Shown: piece by piece, positions 9,701 through 18,279 of the stretch
Layout: every line of letters begins with the position of its first letter
Position numbering within the stretch: the stretch's first letter is position 1
Assembly (NCBI GenBank): GCA_943704495.1
Contig: CALSCR010002252.1
Coordinates: 1-33,992, forward strand
Origin: Pigoraptor chileana
Taxonomy: Eukaryota > Opisthokonta > Filasterea
Length of the DNA: 33,992 nt
Reading direction: 5' to 3'
Position numbers and translations under genes: made by a program
The notes under the pieces: generated by a model
Database searches by the model: none
What the model was told of the DNA's origin: nothing
Seen by the model: only the letters and a program-made list of their open reading frames with translations

Positions 9701-11765
9701 TAATAAACCAGCCGACGTTCGACGTAATTTCGAACAGCGTCGCCTTCGCCTTCGTGTCCGTCGTAAAAGTAAACGAAAGAGGCGTTCCCGCTCCAGTTGC
9801 GGTAAGGAAGCGCTTGGTGTCGTCAGCCTCGAATGTCGCCATGCTCTCCAGGTAAATGCGGCTCTCCCAGGGTGCAGTCAGACCTTCCTGATTGTCGCCA
9901 ACGACCTTCCGCCAACGCGCGCCGATGTTCAGTGTGCTGGTTGGTGCCCGGGCCACTATCGTCTTTGCGGCAGTCATCTCAATGTACGCATTCTCAGATG
10001 AGAGAATAGTGCAAAAAGGCTCGGGGGTAATTGTTCCAACAGGCCCCTCTGTGGCAGTTCCAACTTGGAGGTCACCGAGCTTCGCCCGCTGCGGCGTGAA
10101 GATGCTCACTCCTGGAGTGGCACCGTTCCAATCGATCGCCTTGATAATGTCGCTGGCAGACACCGGATTTCCAGTGCGAAAGTCACGGGCATAGAGATTG
10201 ACCTCATAGTCGGCATTACCAGGAGTGATAATGTTGCTGATGCGCACACCAAACTGAGCGGGAGCATTAACGTCGTTACTGGGGAACTTAGCGGCCAACG
10301 CAGGTTGAAGCAGGCTACGGATCAAGTTTCCACGAACGTCGTTCGCCGTGTCAGCAAGAGTCGTTCCTGCCACACGCTTGAACTTGAGGACGACGTGATC
10401 GCACACAAACTCGAAATACTGGTTGCCTACGTCCGTCGCAATGTCAACGGTCATACCCGCCACGACAGCGTTTGCCTTGAGAGTAGGGGCCACTCCGACA
10501 GCGCCAGCGTCGCTGACAGACTGGTAGTTTGGCGCCGTAAGGTAGTAGCGGGTCGTCGCAGGGGCACCGGTAACACCGACGGCCGAAAAGAGGTACCGAG
10601 AAAACCCGGGGTAGTTGTACTTAGAGTCCCAGTAGATGTTGATGGACTTGTCAGCCTCGAGAGAAGCCGTGGGAATTCCAGTGAAGACACGGAGGCTTTG
10701 AAGGATCACGCGATACTCGTTGCTGACAAGATCGAAGACGACCTTGCCGTCCTTGTCCTTGCGAACAATCTCAACAGAGAAAAGATACTTCTGCCAATTC
10801 GAAAATGCGCGCTGGATGCGGAGCTGGCGCTGTCCGTCGGCAAGCGTCTCGATCTTGATGGGCGAGTTGAGACCGCTCGTCAGGGCATGGTCCGTCAAGC
10901 TAGTCTTCTCCTTTTCACGTTCGTAGCGGAAGTACCACTCGACCTCGTCGGATTCTTGCACGCCACCTTCAACACTATCAGCAAGAAGACGGAAATCAAA
11001 GACCTCGCCTTCAATGGGGATAATCGACGGGTATGTGAGCGCGAGCGGAAGGACGCACGAGGAGCTATCCTCATTGAACACGTAGGGCGCGAGACAGCCG
11101 TCGGATGCGCAGTCGCCAGAATTTTCGTGGCAGAAGCCACAAATGGTTGGCTTCTGGTTGCAGGCCCAACGTTTCAGCTGGAGCTCAAAAGACGACTGGA
11201 GGTCTCCGATTTCGCGCCTGGCGACCTCTTTGACCTCGGGATTGATCATGACGAAGTAGCTCGTCCCGCGATGCGCGCGAAACGCGACGCGCGACTCGAC
11301 TTGACCTTCTCCGCAAGTAAATTCTTTATCCGAGTTGGGGCCGTTGACGACAACGCCTGGGGCGCACTGAAGAGACTCGCAGTACTCTCCCACAAAGACA
11401 TTCAGGAATGTCTTCGGGACGGGGTTTTCCCCCTTCTGCACGTTGACGCACGTGTTGATTTCGTACTGAAGGTCATTGTCGGGACGAAGACGAAACCACA
11501 CGTCTCCACCGACATTCTTCGGCTCTGTGTCGGGCACGGGGCACGTAAACTCGTTGCCGTTCAAATCGCGGTAGACCACATCCTCGCCATCAACCTCAAA
11601 ATCGTACTTGCCGAGAATGCGGCCGTCCTTGATGCCATTCTGACCCTTTGAATAGTCCGACAAATACGTCGGCGTGCTGCACTTCGAGTTGGCAGGCTCA
11701 AGACCCGACACACTCGCCGTCGCCGCCAGAACAACCACGGCGACAACAAAAATAGCGCGGCGCAT
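3738..11765 (-). CDS. Giant secreted laminin-like protein (LE repeats, coiled coil, EGF, LG-like domains)
   Basis: Single uninterrupted frame of 2675 residues. I start at the ATG at 11765 rather than the in-frame one at 11858, because it gives a classic signal peptide (MRR, then a hydrophobic run ending ATASVSG). Residues about 25-200 form a cysteine-containing beta-rich module (DVWFRLRP, FVGEYCESLQC). Residues about 250-860 are further beta-rich sequence ending RFYTVERIVVEGSCAC, which resembles the laminin N-terminal (LN)/first LE junction. About 13 laminin-type EGF modules follow (about 870-1865; typical pieces NTEGDHCELCKAGFF, NTAGTNCEQCSNGYYG). Then comes CDSCTQDL, resembling the laminin-alpha coiled-coil entry, a cysteine-free heptad coiled coil (about 1870-2150), three EGF modules (about 2155-2272) and two laminin-G-like domains (about 2275-2460 and 2478-2675). 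There is no membrane segment, so it is probably an extracellular-matrix protein. All confirmed neighbours except the small DUF5522 gene have introns; this gene has none. Family identity is firm; whether it is a true laminin orthologue is not. Confidence 0.9.
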   Translation of the reverse strand: MRRAIFVVAVVVLAATASVSGLEPANSKCSTPTYLSDYSKGQNGIKDGRILGKYDFEVDGEDVVYRDLNGNEFTCPVPDTEPKNVGGDVWFRLRPDNDLQYEINTCVNVQKGENPVPKTFLNVFVGEYCESLQCAPGVVVNGPNSDKEFTCGEGQVESRVAFRAHRGTSYFVMINPEVKEVARREIGDLQSSFELQLKRWACNQKPTICGFCHENSGDCASDGCLAPYVFNEDSSSCVLPLALTYPSIIPIEGEVFDFRLLADSVEGGVQESDEVEWYFRYEREKEKTSLTDHALTSGLNSPIKIETLADGQRQLRIQRAFSNWQKYLFSVEIVRKDKDGKVVFDLVSNEYRVILQSLRVFTGIPTASLEADKSINIYWDSKYNYPGFSRYLFSAVGVTGAPATTRYYLTAPNYQSVSDAGAVGVAPTLKANAVVAGMTVDIATDVGNQYFEFVCDHVVLKFKRVAGTTLADTANDVRGNLIRSLLQPALAAKFPSNDVNAPAQFGVRISNIITPGNADYEVNLYARDFRTGNPVSASDIIKAIDWNGATPGVSIFTPQRAKLGDLQVGTATEGPVGTITPEPFCTILSSENAYIEMTAAKTIVARAPTSTLNIGARWRKVVGDNQEGLTAPWESRIYLESMATFEADDTKRFLTATGAGTPLSFTFTTDTKAKATLFEITSNVGWFIINGGGDKTIQYTSQKCSIRAFGDSQLKTDSRPSSCKFQSNNNGYGNDPTYRRFEIDLNGEFSINSIALSSLIYGLKLDTSNTRYLKIAGRLTTAEAYTDLTPAMSFANTALCSPNTKPLGCYNNRVLKFDTIRYVRSLAVPRPGMLGFRYLRVEFLDMQDDSTVLDFNTRFYTVERIVVEGSCACNAHSESCDISNGLCSVVAAAGSGYGHTELSAQPFGAQTVDQDAIYNCQHRTAGNKCDVCENGYFQAKSPNAPPPTPFITPTEIFDAKFKYPDLGDIIKDLLPDPETKALIFQNFFGPAICDADAALNEECTQLGQWTCNQCDCNGLGDGQWKGSSGTTCNTVSGVCNCHPDTNTNGDNCDDCNAGYCRALCYDFFDPLCLRAPCTECNCNLHSIRPNGFDPKKDVCNAAGCGCTCDPTHHVTGDSCEFCEEGYTSTTGNAVDGQTCNACACFGHKKLHSKNQDRDICDVLTADCENDAEGNPQECSGNTFGFSCEYCEADFWREGIDSDQEDKTDDCSPCSHCSLGAILTPFSEPYAEGSKGLCNPFGGDCFCDPDKNVEGRNCDVCKKGFWRSDEDAALGKACQACECNDHKTSVDNECHPSTGVCNYNGHDCEDNTEGDHCELCKAGFFRKGSGPWPKTLKCDGICYCAGNGGLTDDKRDNCNPDGGQCACTAESHTINFNCDECADTYFFIRANPNVKLVPGNVCDPCSTRCYGHSSTCTKDKGICSGCADGTANGVASRCETCPTGKKRDLSNPKADFINTSVFTFPFTAPQLETMKEVNCIPCACNSHSTTCNSLTGACTNCADNTQNGAAFACESCKTDFFRRIDPLPGGDTCGVFALATAIPAGQTLASACTSCNVACFLSGSGGKCAETTGICTTCPPNQEGSRCERCSKGFFGAPHLGIPCRACPCFTHAKARNFGAMSDALIGQPLKCWHQTFPLVTNECVLNMALMTVTNINNIKADNTKADNFVQCACQEDTVGNNYQTGLLINDESIYKNARCSSCNFVRYYGDATKCIEGSCSKYEECKDCKCNSNIDLTGVADNCLAQSTQSCQNCLGNTAGTNCEQCSNGYYGDATRQDVTFADKCFKCKCNGQSVVRVKDGNNNDIDLHPGDTCSATNNVKTAVGQYSCTCKTGYVGPTCSQCDITYKKTTFVSGGETYVLCTPCDSCTQDLYKNQILPQNARLTAAENLLTQINGTVSMYIGLDGSILTASLAALGASIADANQKVEDAEAAIATASNDVVTKFNTLTASYESATQDIKDLDAALTEQSTNVHNAITEVQTDVDTLKTDLGLLTTKVAGLVKDNEDASAQLLALDGKFMENGDAIDALKENEVTVDLAIKTQSAELKQAEDNLAALTVRVKATEDVSTAFDGRLDTVETTVGQLANDIGDAKTALDVHNSDIKRSEGDIVALTTRVDKIDVVVDQTITKSLTNILASLKSIDDRVTELEALTTPCGTKPCPGNKKCRNLDRDNHQCYCRPDQIELADRCFDNINLCDTANPCLNGATCIGNDLFATCLCAPGFYGDNCEKTIDVCESAPCHNGGTCAPDAADSFTCTCPEGFSGANCEIKNVLRIASGQYFAYPKNSPNRFVDWSLEVTFATTSRLGTLFVSYYDTVVKTGAAAGDYASLQVGSDGRLYFTASPALTFRVGQTNKFTGNTVVGNLDGPIVSDGKVYRARLAINKNHAEFEVFAEGNNVPIYSNTNIDINQPGGTTIDSTGPLYFGKLVTATAIVPDFLTNALAVDISAIVINGVPQDLKTPKFASTPAPAIVSPVGGAAARLALRQPDGVASFAPVRVLGNSFTIKTKAIVDGQDISGAIFAGRDDEGDRFIVLEVNRKTFKLSWHTSHADEMFLGSVSVDATYVRGDTLDIVVVGAPQEKDVNNPLVSPGLALTLSVSVNGKAAVVDSGATTGPFQSLEYSALFIGGVPADFEITPVTSNDAWLTFVNFIVNDAATNFAAPIIAGAGATVVYA

Positions 11766-12226
11766 TTTCTGTTGCTCGTGCCGTCTCGCACGCGGAGTTC
11801 TGCGTGTCGATGGAGGAGCTGAGCTAGCAGCGATGTAATCGGCCGTAAACCAAAGCAACTGTGTAACGATGCCAATTCACTGTCGCCTACCAAAAGAACG
11901 GACGACAGAAGTCACACTTAAAGAATGTCAGTAGCGAATGCTTCACAACTATTTCAGAGACGTGGTGGCAAGCATCTCAGCGCGGCAGATTGCAGTGGAC
12001 GAAGTGGTGAGGGCGCATTGGAGGGGAGGGAGAGTGAGAGAAGGCTCGCTCCCCTCGATGTGTGTGTGGTCACGGCCATGTGCGGCCTCCCTCTCCTCTC
12101 TCTCCATCCCTTTGCAGACGGCAATGCCCCGCCCATCAATCATCCGCCCCGCCCAGGGCCACGTGGGTCAGAGTATTTGTATGGGCCTTAACTATTGAGC
12201 CGGAATTACTCCCACATAATCCCAAT

Positions 12227-12256
12227 CCAAAAAAGGAAATGCCATTTCCTTTTTGG
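12227..12256. promoter_or_regulatory. Near-palindrome with CArG-type box upstream of the laminin-like gene
   Basis: CCAAAAAAGG (12227-12236) fits the CC(A/T)6GG box bound by SRF-type MADS proteins. It continues as AAAT-GCC-ATTT into CCTTTTTGG, so the two arms are complementary except for one missing T. It lies about 460 bp upstream of the laminin-like start codon. The sequence is a direct observation; a regulatory role is inference. Confidence 0.4.
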
Positions 12257-13167
12257 GACGGCCTCCCACGGGGTCCATCACCGCCAATTAAATCCCAGAC
12301 CATTTTTCAAACTCCACAGGGAACGGACAGCCGCCGTGTCTCGGCGGACTTGACGTCAGTAGTATTGCTTTGGCATTCTCGGCGTGCCACTCAGCGCGTC
12401 CATTGCAACCAAGAGTCAAGGGCAGGACTGCTCAGTGAAATCCTTTTTATTGCAACTTTGCGAGGGACGCTAAACACATCGGCAGCTTATGCGAGTCGGC
12501 TATTCTATCCGTACAACTTCAGGTTCTCGCGACAGTTAGGCCAATAACTCGCATCCCTCGCTTCCTCAATCATTTTGAAGGGCGTTGCGGGTGGAACCGG
12601 CTTGCGACTCATAAATCATTGCCGTGATTGAGCCATTGAATTCCGTGGCCTGCAGTTGGGCTGAGTTGTGCGTGTGATACGGTTCGGACCACTTTGTCGC
12701 TGGTGGCGGCAGCAGGCTCTCTGTCCTGCATCTGGGTCTGACATCTTTGGTGTCGGTGGAGCCGAAAGGATCTCAGCGGCTGATCCCGGTATGATAAATA
12801 TGAGATGACCGCAGGTCGATAACTAAGTTTTCCCTTATCAGTGTTCGTAGCCAGCAGTCGAAAATTGTTTTATCTCAGTTGTGATCCCGGTTGCGCAGTT
12901 CAGCACTCGACACTCAGATGCCGCGGCTCTGCCGGAGACGGAGCTAAATGCAGACTGGTAGATCCCAACCATCCCATTTCAGTACAGATGGCAATAATCC
13001 ATCCGTATGCCCTGCCAGGCTCATTCGGCACGGAGGCGGTTACACAAACCTACTATGTGTCGGCAAACCTGAGCGCCCGTTATGTTTTAGACACACACAA
13101 GGCCAACACTGGCCAGCTGGCAGTCGATGTAAACAGATCTCAATACAAACCCGACTACGTTTAGTTG

Positions 13168-13194
13168 GTGTGACCGCCGGCCGCGTAGTCACAC
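13168..13194. repeat. Inverted repeat GTGTGAC / GTCACAC
   Basis: Seven-bp perfect arms with a 13-nt G+C-rich loop, in otherwise unassigned spacer DNA. No function is evident. Confidence 0.5.
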
Positions 13195-13860
13195 GGCACT
13201 GATAACCAATAGTAGCCCACACAGTCGATTCGGCCGGCAGTCCACTTTTTCCGTCGTACGCCTTAACTGGCCTGTATACTGCGTTGGCCTCCGGGCACCG
13301 CACAGTGCGAGCGGGCAGCTGGGCCGAGCTTTAAACCCGAGTCGCACCCCCGATTTCGCCCGGGTCGGCCACCCAATGCCGAAGAAACTGCCGACTTCGG
13401 CCAAACTCCAAGTTTGAGCCGGACCGCCTGAGTAGGTCCAACGCGGACGGTCAGCGGGAGTCAGTCGTTGGTGGCATCGGTACGCGTGAGTCAGATCCGA
13501 GTCGTCGTCGGCACAGTAGCAGCTCGGCCCCGGGCCGTAGGGGCTCTAAGCGAGTTGCTGGGAGTTGAATGTGTGATTGACAACAAAGGTACTTACCACG
13601 CCGGTTAGGTTGACCGTACTGAGCTTGTTTTGAGCTCCCACTGCCGGTAAACCCAGTGCCTCCAGTGTTACTGATGGTCACGTGCACCTCTGTTACTTCT
13701 TCAATATCAGCATGCACAGTTTCGCTTATCACTGACATGGCGCACGGTGAGTGGTGTTGGACCCGCTTACAGTCGAAAGCATATGTAACGACGATTCTGT
13801 TACTGATATTTTCCAAGGCAGAGAAGGATCGATGCTTGATGGCGCTGGAAGCTTTGTAGG

Positions 13861-15223
13861 ATGCGCCGAGCTGGGCTGTCCCGCGTTAAACGCGAGCCCC
13901 TGCATGCACCCGGTTGCAGTAGTGGTGAGGGCAATCAATCCGTGCGTTCGCTCGCGTCGTTTGTCCCACCGCGAAGGGCGGCTCCTCTTTTTGATCACAA
14001 TGAAATCTTCACAAAGGAGAATGACGAAGGGGTACATTCCCGAACGAGCTCAGGCGTTGATGAAGCAACAGTAGTGAAGCCAGACAGGACTCGCGAGCCC
14101 CCATCAGGCGTGGCAAGTATTCGTGCTTGTCAGCGGGCCTTCAAAGCTGAGAATGGAAACAACGAGGCGAACCTCAGCGGGTCCTTTGCCGCGATTTCAC
14201 ACCAGCGCGGGGTGGGTGGCCTCAACGAACCGCAACGACGCGCAGTGGAGCATACTTCTGGGGCACTTGTCGTGCTGGCAGGACCCGGCAGTGGAAAAAC
14301 GCAAGTGCTGTGTCGGCGCACTGCGTGGCTTGTTGAAACGACACACACACGCCCTGAATCGCTTCTTCTTCTCACCTTTTCAAACAAGGCTGCCAAGGAA
14401 ATGAGAACGAGACTCGGCCGATTCGTGAGCGCCGATGTCGTTGCGAGGATTCCCATAGGTGAGTGCGGTATTGCCGTTTATTCCCTCCTTTTGCTCTATG
14501 ATAGGCAAAACATCATTGTGCTATCTCATCCGCTCTCACTCTCCCCAACTCAAGATGTGTCCTACACACGCATAACAAGCATCACATACACATCCAACTT
14601 GCGTCGTGCAACCTCACCGTGCGAAAACAGGTACTTTCCACGCAATTTCAGTCGCCTATTTGCGGCAATACGGAAGCAAGATAGGTGTTACCAGAGACTT
14701 TGGCATCTGCGATGACGACTGCCGGCGTAAGGTCATAAAGGAAGCCCTCGACGGATATGTTGGGAAGGAAGAACGACGTCGACTTGCTGGTTTGTGACTG
14801 GAGATCTTTGGGTTTGTGTGTGGTTTGTGTGGCTTTTGTCCCTTTTACAGTTGCGGGGCGACGGTGACGATTATGTGTATTCTTACTGCATAGCCGATTA
14901 TCCGTTTAAACTGCTCCTCTCAAAGTGCAATTGAATGGTGCGCTTTTGACGATCTTACCGCCATTTTGACTGTCGACACTTGTGCGCTTTCTTTTTGATA
15001 TTCAGGAGTCCTTGGTCAGGTCATATCGTCATGCAAAGGCAGCGGGAAGCGTCTCGTCGATGCGAATATGAACGATGTTGCGGTTCAATTGTCGATGTCA
15101 GCCGTCGCTGCAACGGAAATCCTTGCTAGGTATGCCGCTATATCATGTGTGTTCCTGCATGCCCGAACGTCCCCGATTCCGATGGAACTTGTTCGCTGTC
15201 ATTGGTGGTGGTGGTGGTCATGT

Positions 15224-15257
<34 letters not shown>

Positions 15258-17925
15258 CATGTGTGTGTGTATATATCACTAACACCAGCACGTACTCCTC
15301 ATCCACTGTCAGGTACGATGCACTCCTTGCTGCCCAGAATAAACTCGACTTTGATGACCTTCTCGTGCGTGCGCTGGAGCTCATCGTGGCGACGCCGTCA
15401 CTCGCGCAGGCCATATCGCACGTGCTTGTCGATGAGTTTCAGGTTGGGGCGCGCGTTCACTTTCTAATCGACATGTCTTCCGTCGCCGTATTGGATCGTC
15501 TTGATGTCGTCCTTGCATTAATATCATATCTTCTCGCATTTGTTTGTGTGTTTGTGTATGGCTGCGTGTGCACTTGCAGGACACGAATGTGGTCCAATGC
15601 AAACTTGCCATCGCTCTTGCTTCTGCATCGGGAAACATCACAATAGTCGGAGATCCCAACCAGACAATATACGAGTGGGTATCAGTTTGACGACACACTC
15701 TCAGTATGTTTTTATTTCTATTGTGTGTTTTCTTTCCATTCACCCTACTTCAATGCTCACCCCCTGTGCTTCCTTCTCTCATCCTCTTTCCCCAGATGGC
15801 GTGGTGCAAGCGCAGAGAACTTTTCACGAATAGGTGAATCGTTCTCGGGGCGCACTGTGGTTCGTCTTGTCGATAACTATCGGTCGCAGTCGTCCATTGT
15901 GGCATGTGCAAATGCGATTGTACGCGGGAAGTGCTATGGAGGCCTCGATAGCTTGCAAATGCGCGCCAGTGGGCATCTCAGCGGCGTTGTCCAGCCCGTC
16001 GCCATGCTCTCTCTCGGCAGGGATACGTCATCGTCCACCGCTCTGCCCCGCGATGAGGCCGGTGTTGTGCTGGCGGAGTTGCGGCGTCTATCACGTGCCC
16101 TCCCAGGCCTGATGCCGAAGCACTTTGCGGTGCTGCTGCGAACAAACAGCATGACGAGGTATGTTGTGTGCACTTTTGGCACGGCGTCTCGTCTGCTTTC
16201 ATGGATGTGTGACCCGATCCACTCATTTGCTATAAATGCCTATTTACGATGGCAGGCCCTTTGAGGAAGCTTTTGTAAGAAGCGGCGTACCGTATCGGCT
16301 TCTCGGTGGCACTCGCTTTCTTGAGCGGGAGGAGGTCAAGGACTGGTGGGTGATGTTTTTGCGGCTATGTTCTTATCCCTGCGCCATTCTGATTGTTGTT
16401 TGTTGCTTAACATATGCATTTTGCATTGCAGTCTCGCTTATCTTGCATTCGTGTGCAACAAGGCGGACATAGTGGCGTTTTCTCGGGCTGTGCAAGTGCC
16501 GAATCGCGGTTTTGGGAAAAAATCGATCGCCGCACTGAGGTCCCACTGCGCATCGGCGGGCATTTCGTTCGCCGACGCATTCGTCCCGACTCACAGGGCG
16601 GGTGTGCTCGCAAAGATTGGAGCTGCACAGCGAAGCGGCGTGGCAGAGTTCCTAGATACTGTTGATGCGCTGGATGCACTGCTTGACCGCGACGAGCCCT
16701 TGTCGTTGGTGTATGCGGAGATGATTCGGCTGGCACGGCTGGAGGAGCATTATGCCAAGTCATCGCAGCGAGACAGTCAGGGCAGTCAGTCGTCTGAGCG
16801 CGTGGGAAACATTCAAGAACTCGGAAATGCTGTGCGGGAGTTTGAGGGGCGATTGGCCACGGGAACGGACTCTGCGGATGCGTGGCGGTGCGGCAGTGCG
16901 GGGTCTGGCTTCAGCGCCCCGTCGCACGTGACAGCGCGCGAGTGCCTGCGTCTCTTTCTGCAGTCGGTGAGTCTGAACGCGGACTCTGGTGGGCGACAGC
17001 ACGGCGCGCATGCTGACGGCATCGTGCTGGCAACGCTCCACTCGTCCAAGGGGCTGGAATGGCCCGTCGTCTTCGTTGGAGGCGCCGTTGAGGGCGTTTT
17101 GCCAACCGCGCGGCCCAGGAACAGCGTGGAGGGTGACGCAGAGACCGATGCGGCTGCACAAGAGGTGGGTGGGTCTGAATAGAGACTCTCTCACTGGCGA
17201 TATCGCCGGTGACCTAATGTGATTGGCTTGCCTGCTGATCGTGATCATCGTGTCTACTAATGTGTGGCTGCCTCGCCTTCATTCATCGTCTCGTTGGTGT
17301 TGGCGTTTTCAAGGAGGAAGAGCGCCGCCTATTCTTTGTCGGCGTCACCCGCGCACAGCATCTGCTGTATCTTCTTCTCCCAAACGGCGCTCAACCGTCG
17401 CGATTTCTCGCCGCACTACCAACGAGCCAGACATCGGACTGTCCACCCTTTATAGATGATGCCCTCGGTGTTGCGCTTGCGTCGACAATAGGCGTGGGAT
17501 ATCGCGGCCTTGCGGAAGGCGAGGGTACAGCAGAGGAACGTGATAGTGCTGCTGCACACGCCAATGCTCACAACGCCAGTGAGCTTTTGTCAACGCTCGG
17601 CGGATTTCGCTCTGCACGCGGCATGCTGTCAGCTCAGCCTCCTCAAGTCGCGTCGCCGCCCGTGCGTGGTGCGCAGCTGCTCATAAACGCCGATACAACG
17701 CATGCAACGCACTCGGCACACATTGTACACACGACCCAGGCGAATGGTCCTGTCGACTCGATTCCCGCAGCGTTTGTTGGCAGCGCGCGTGGTGGTCGGG
17801 ATGCGATTAAAACGACTGGCACAAAACGGCGGCGGACAGCATCAGACTCGCAGGGCACCAAAACAATAAGAGCTTTTTTCAAACCAGCGGGGAGGTCGAC
17901 AGACGACGAGGAGGGCGCAGACTGA
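13861..17925 (+). CDS. UvrD/Srs2-like superfamily 1 DNA helicase with C-terminal PIP-like motif
   Basis: ATP-dependent 3'-5' DNA helicase of the UvrD/PcrA/Srs2 type, likely acting in recombination and replication repair in the nucleus. Nine exons: 13861-14458, 14631-14789, 15006-15129, 15313-15442, 15580-15674, 15796-16158, 16256-16345, 16432-17164 and 17314-17925, giving 967 residues. Motifs occur in order: Q motif LNEPQRRAV, Walker A AGPGSGKT, Ia TFSNKAAKEM, Ib GTFHAISVAYL (across intron 1), II VLVDEFQDT (across intron 4), III VGDPNQTIYEWRGAS (across intron 5), IV DNYRSQSSIV, V LATLHSSKGLEWPVVF, VI RRLFFVGVTRAQ. All catalytic residues are intact. The C-terminal about 200 residues look disordered, with a KRRR nuclear-localisation-like patch and TIRAFFKP (about 948-955), resembling a PCNA-interacting peptide. 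The start at 13861 is the first ATG of the frame; an upstream non-coding or coding exon is possible. FBH1 is unlikely because no F-box is seen. Confidence 0.92.
15229..15257 (+). repeat. (TG)n microsatellite in helicase intron 3
   Basis: About 14 TG units, preceded by a short TGG run (about 15204-15218), inside intron 3 (15130-15312). It reads TG on the sense strand. Confidence 0.9.
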
Positions 17926-18279
17926 AGTGTGGAGCACTTGTGTTTGTTTGTAGTAAATATAATACTGCGTTTGATAATTTCAGCTCTGCCATTTGTAGTA
18001 AATATAATACTGCGTTTGATAATTTCAGCTCTGCCATTCTCAAAAGGTGTTTACTTTCTTGGTGGTGAGCATTGCACCACAATACACACCGACCAACACA
18101 CCAGCAGCCAGTCCACGCAGAACAAAGCAAAACGAGCGACGACACAACGACAGCAACACAAAACACACACCCACACCCACAAACACACATACAAAACACA
18201 CACCACACGGAATGCGCCGTTGGTATTTCGCTGTTTGCAACCACGCGCAGGCCACTGAGGCCGACGAACAGAAAGAGGT
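17926..18279. other. Convergent 3' spacer between helicase and UTP3
   Basis: No gene here. It contains a 45-bp exact tandem duplication just past the helicase stop. At 18125-18215 there is a stretch rich in A and C on the plus strand, which is G+T-rich in the sense direction of UTP3, whose 3' UTR should lie here. Confidence 0.7.
17947..18036. repeat. 45-bp exact tandem duplication downstream of the helicase stop
   Basis: Two identical 45-bp copies, 17947-17991 and 17992-18036, start 22 bp after the TGA. Each contains TTTGTAGTAAATATAATACT, an A+T-rich stretch that could act in 3' end formation (UGUA- and AATATA-like). The identity implies a recent duplication. Confidence 0.95.

Larger units (their letters stand above)
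11766..13860. other. 2.1 kb divergent spacer between laminin-like gene and helicase
   Basis: No gene can be supported. All frames are short and lack recognisable motifs or convincing splice structure. The spacer should carry both promoters and 5' UTRs. Visible elements are a CACGTG at 12160-12165, a near-palindrome containing a CArG-type box at 12227-12256, and a GTGTGAC/GTCACAC inverted repeat at 13168-13194. A possible splice donor (AAAG then GTACTT) near 13590 and another at about 13747 (GTGAGT) leave room for non-coding 5' exons of the helicase gene. I found no tRNA, snRNA or transposon signature. Confidence 0.5.

Noticed and set aside
4125-11651. Very long plus-strand frames opposite the laminin-like gene (409, 572 and 528 codons)
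   Set aside because: They are mirror frames produced by the codon bias of the true gene; their translations are low-complexity Arg/Ala/Val-rich with no domain, signal or splice structure.
11766-11858. Upstream in-frame ATG of the laminin-like gene adding 31 residues
   Set aside because: The longer start would bury the signal peptide behind a polar arginine-rich stretch; the ATG at 11765 begins directly with MRR and a hydrophobic core.
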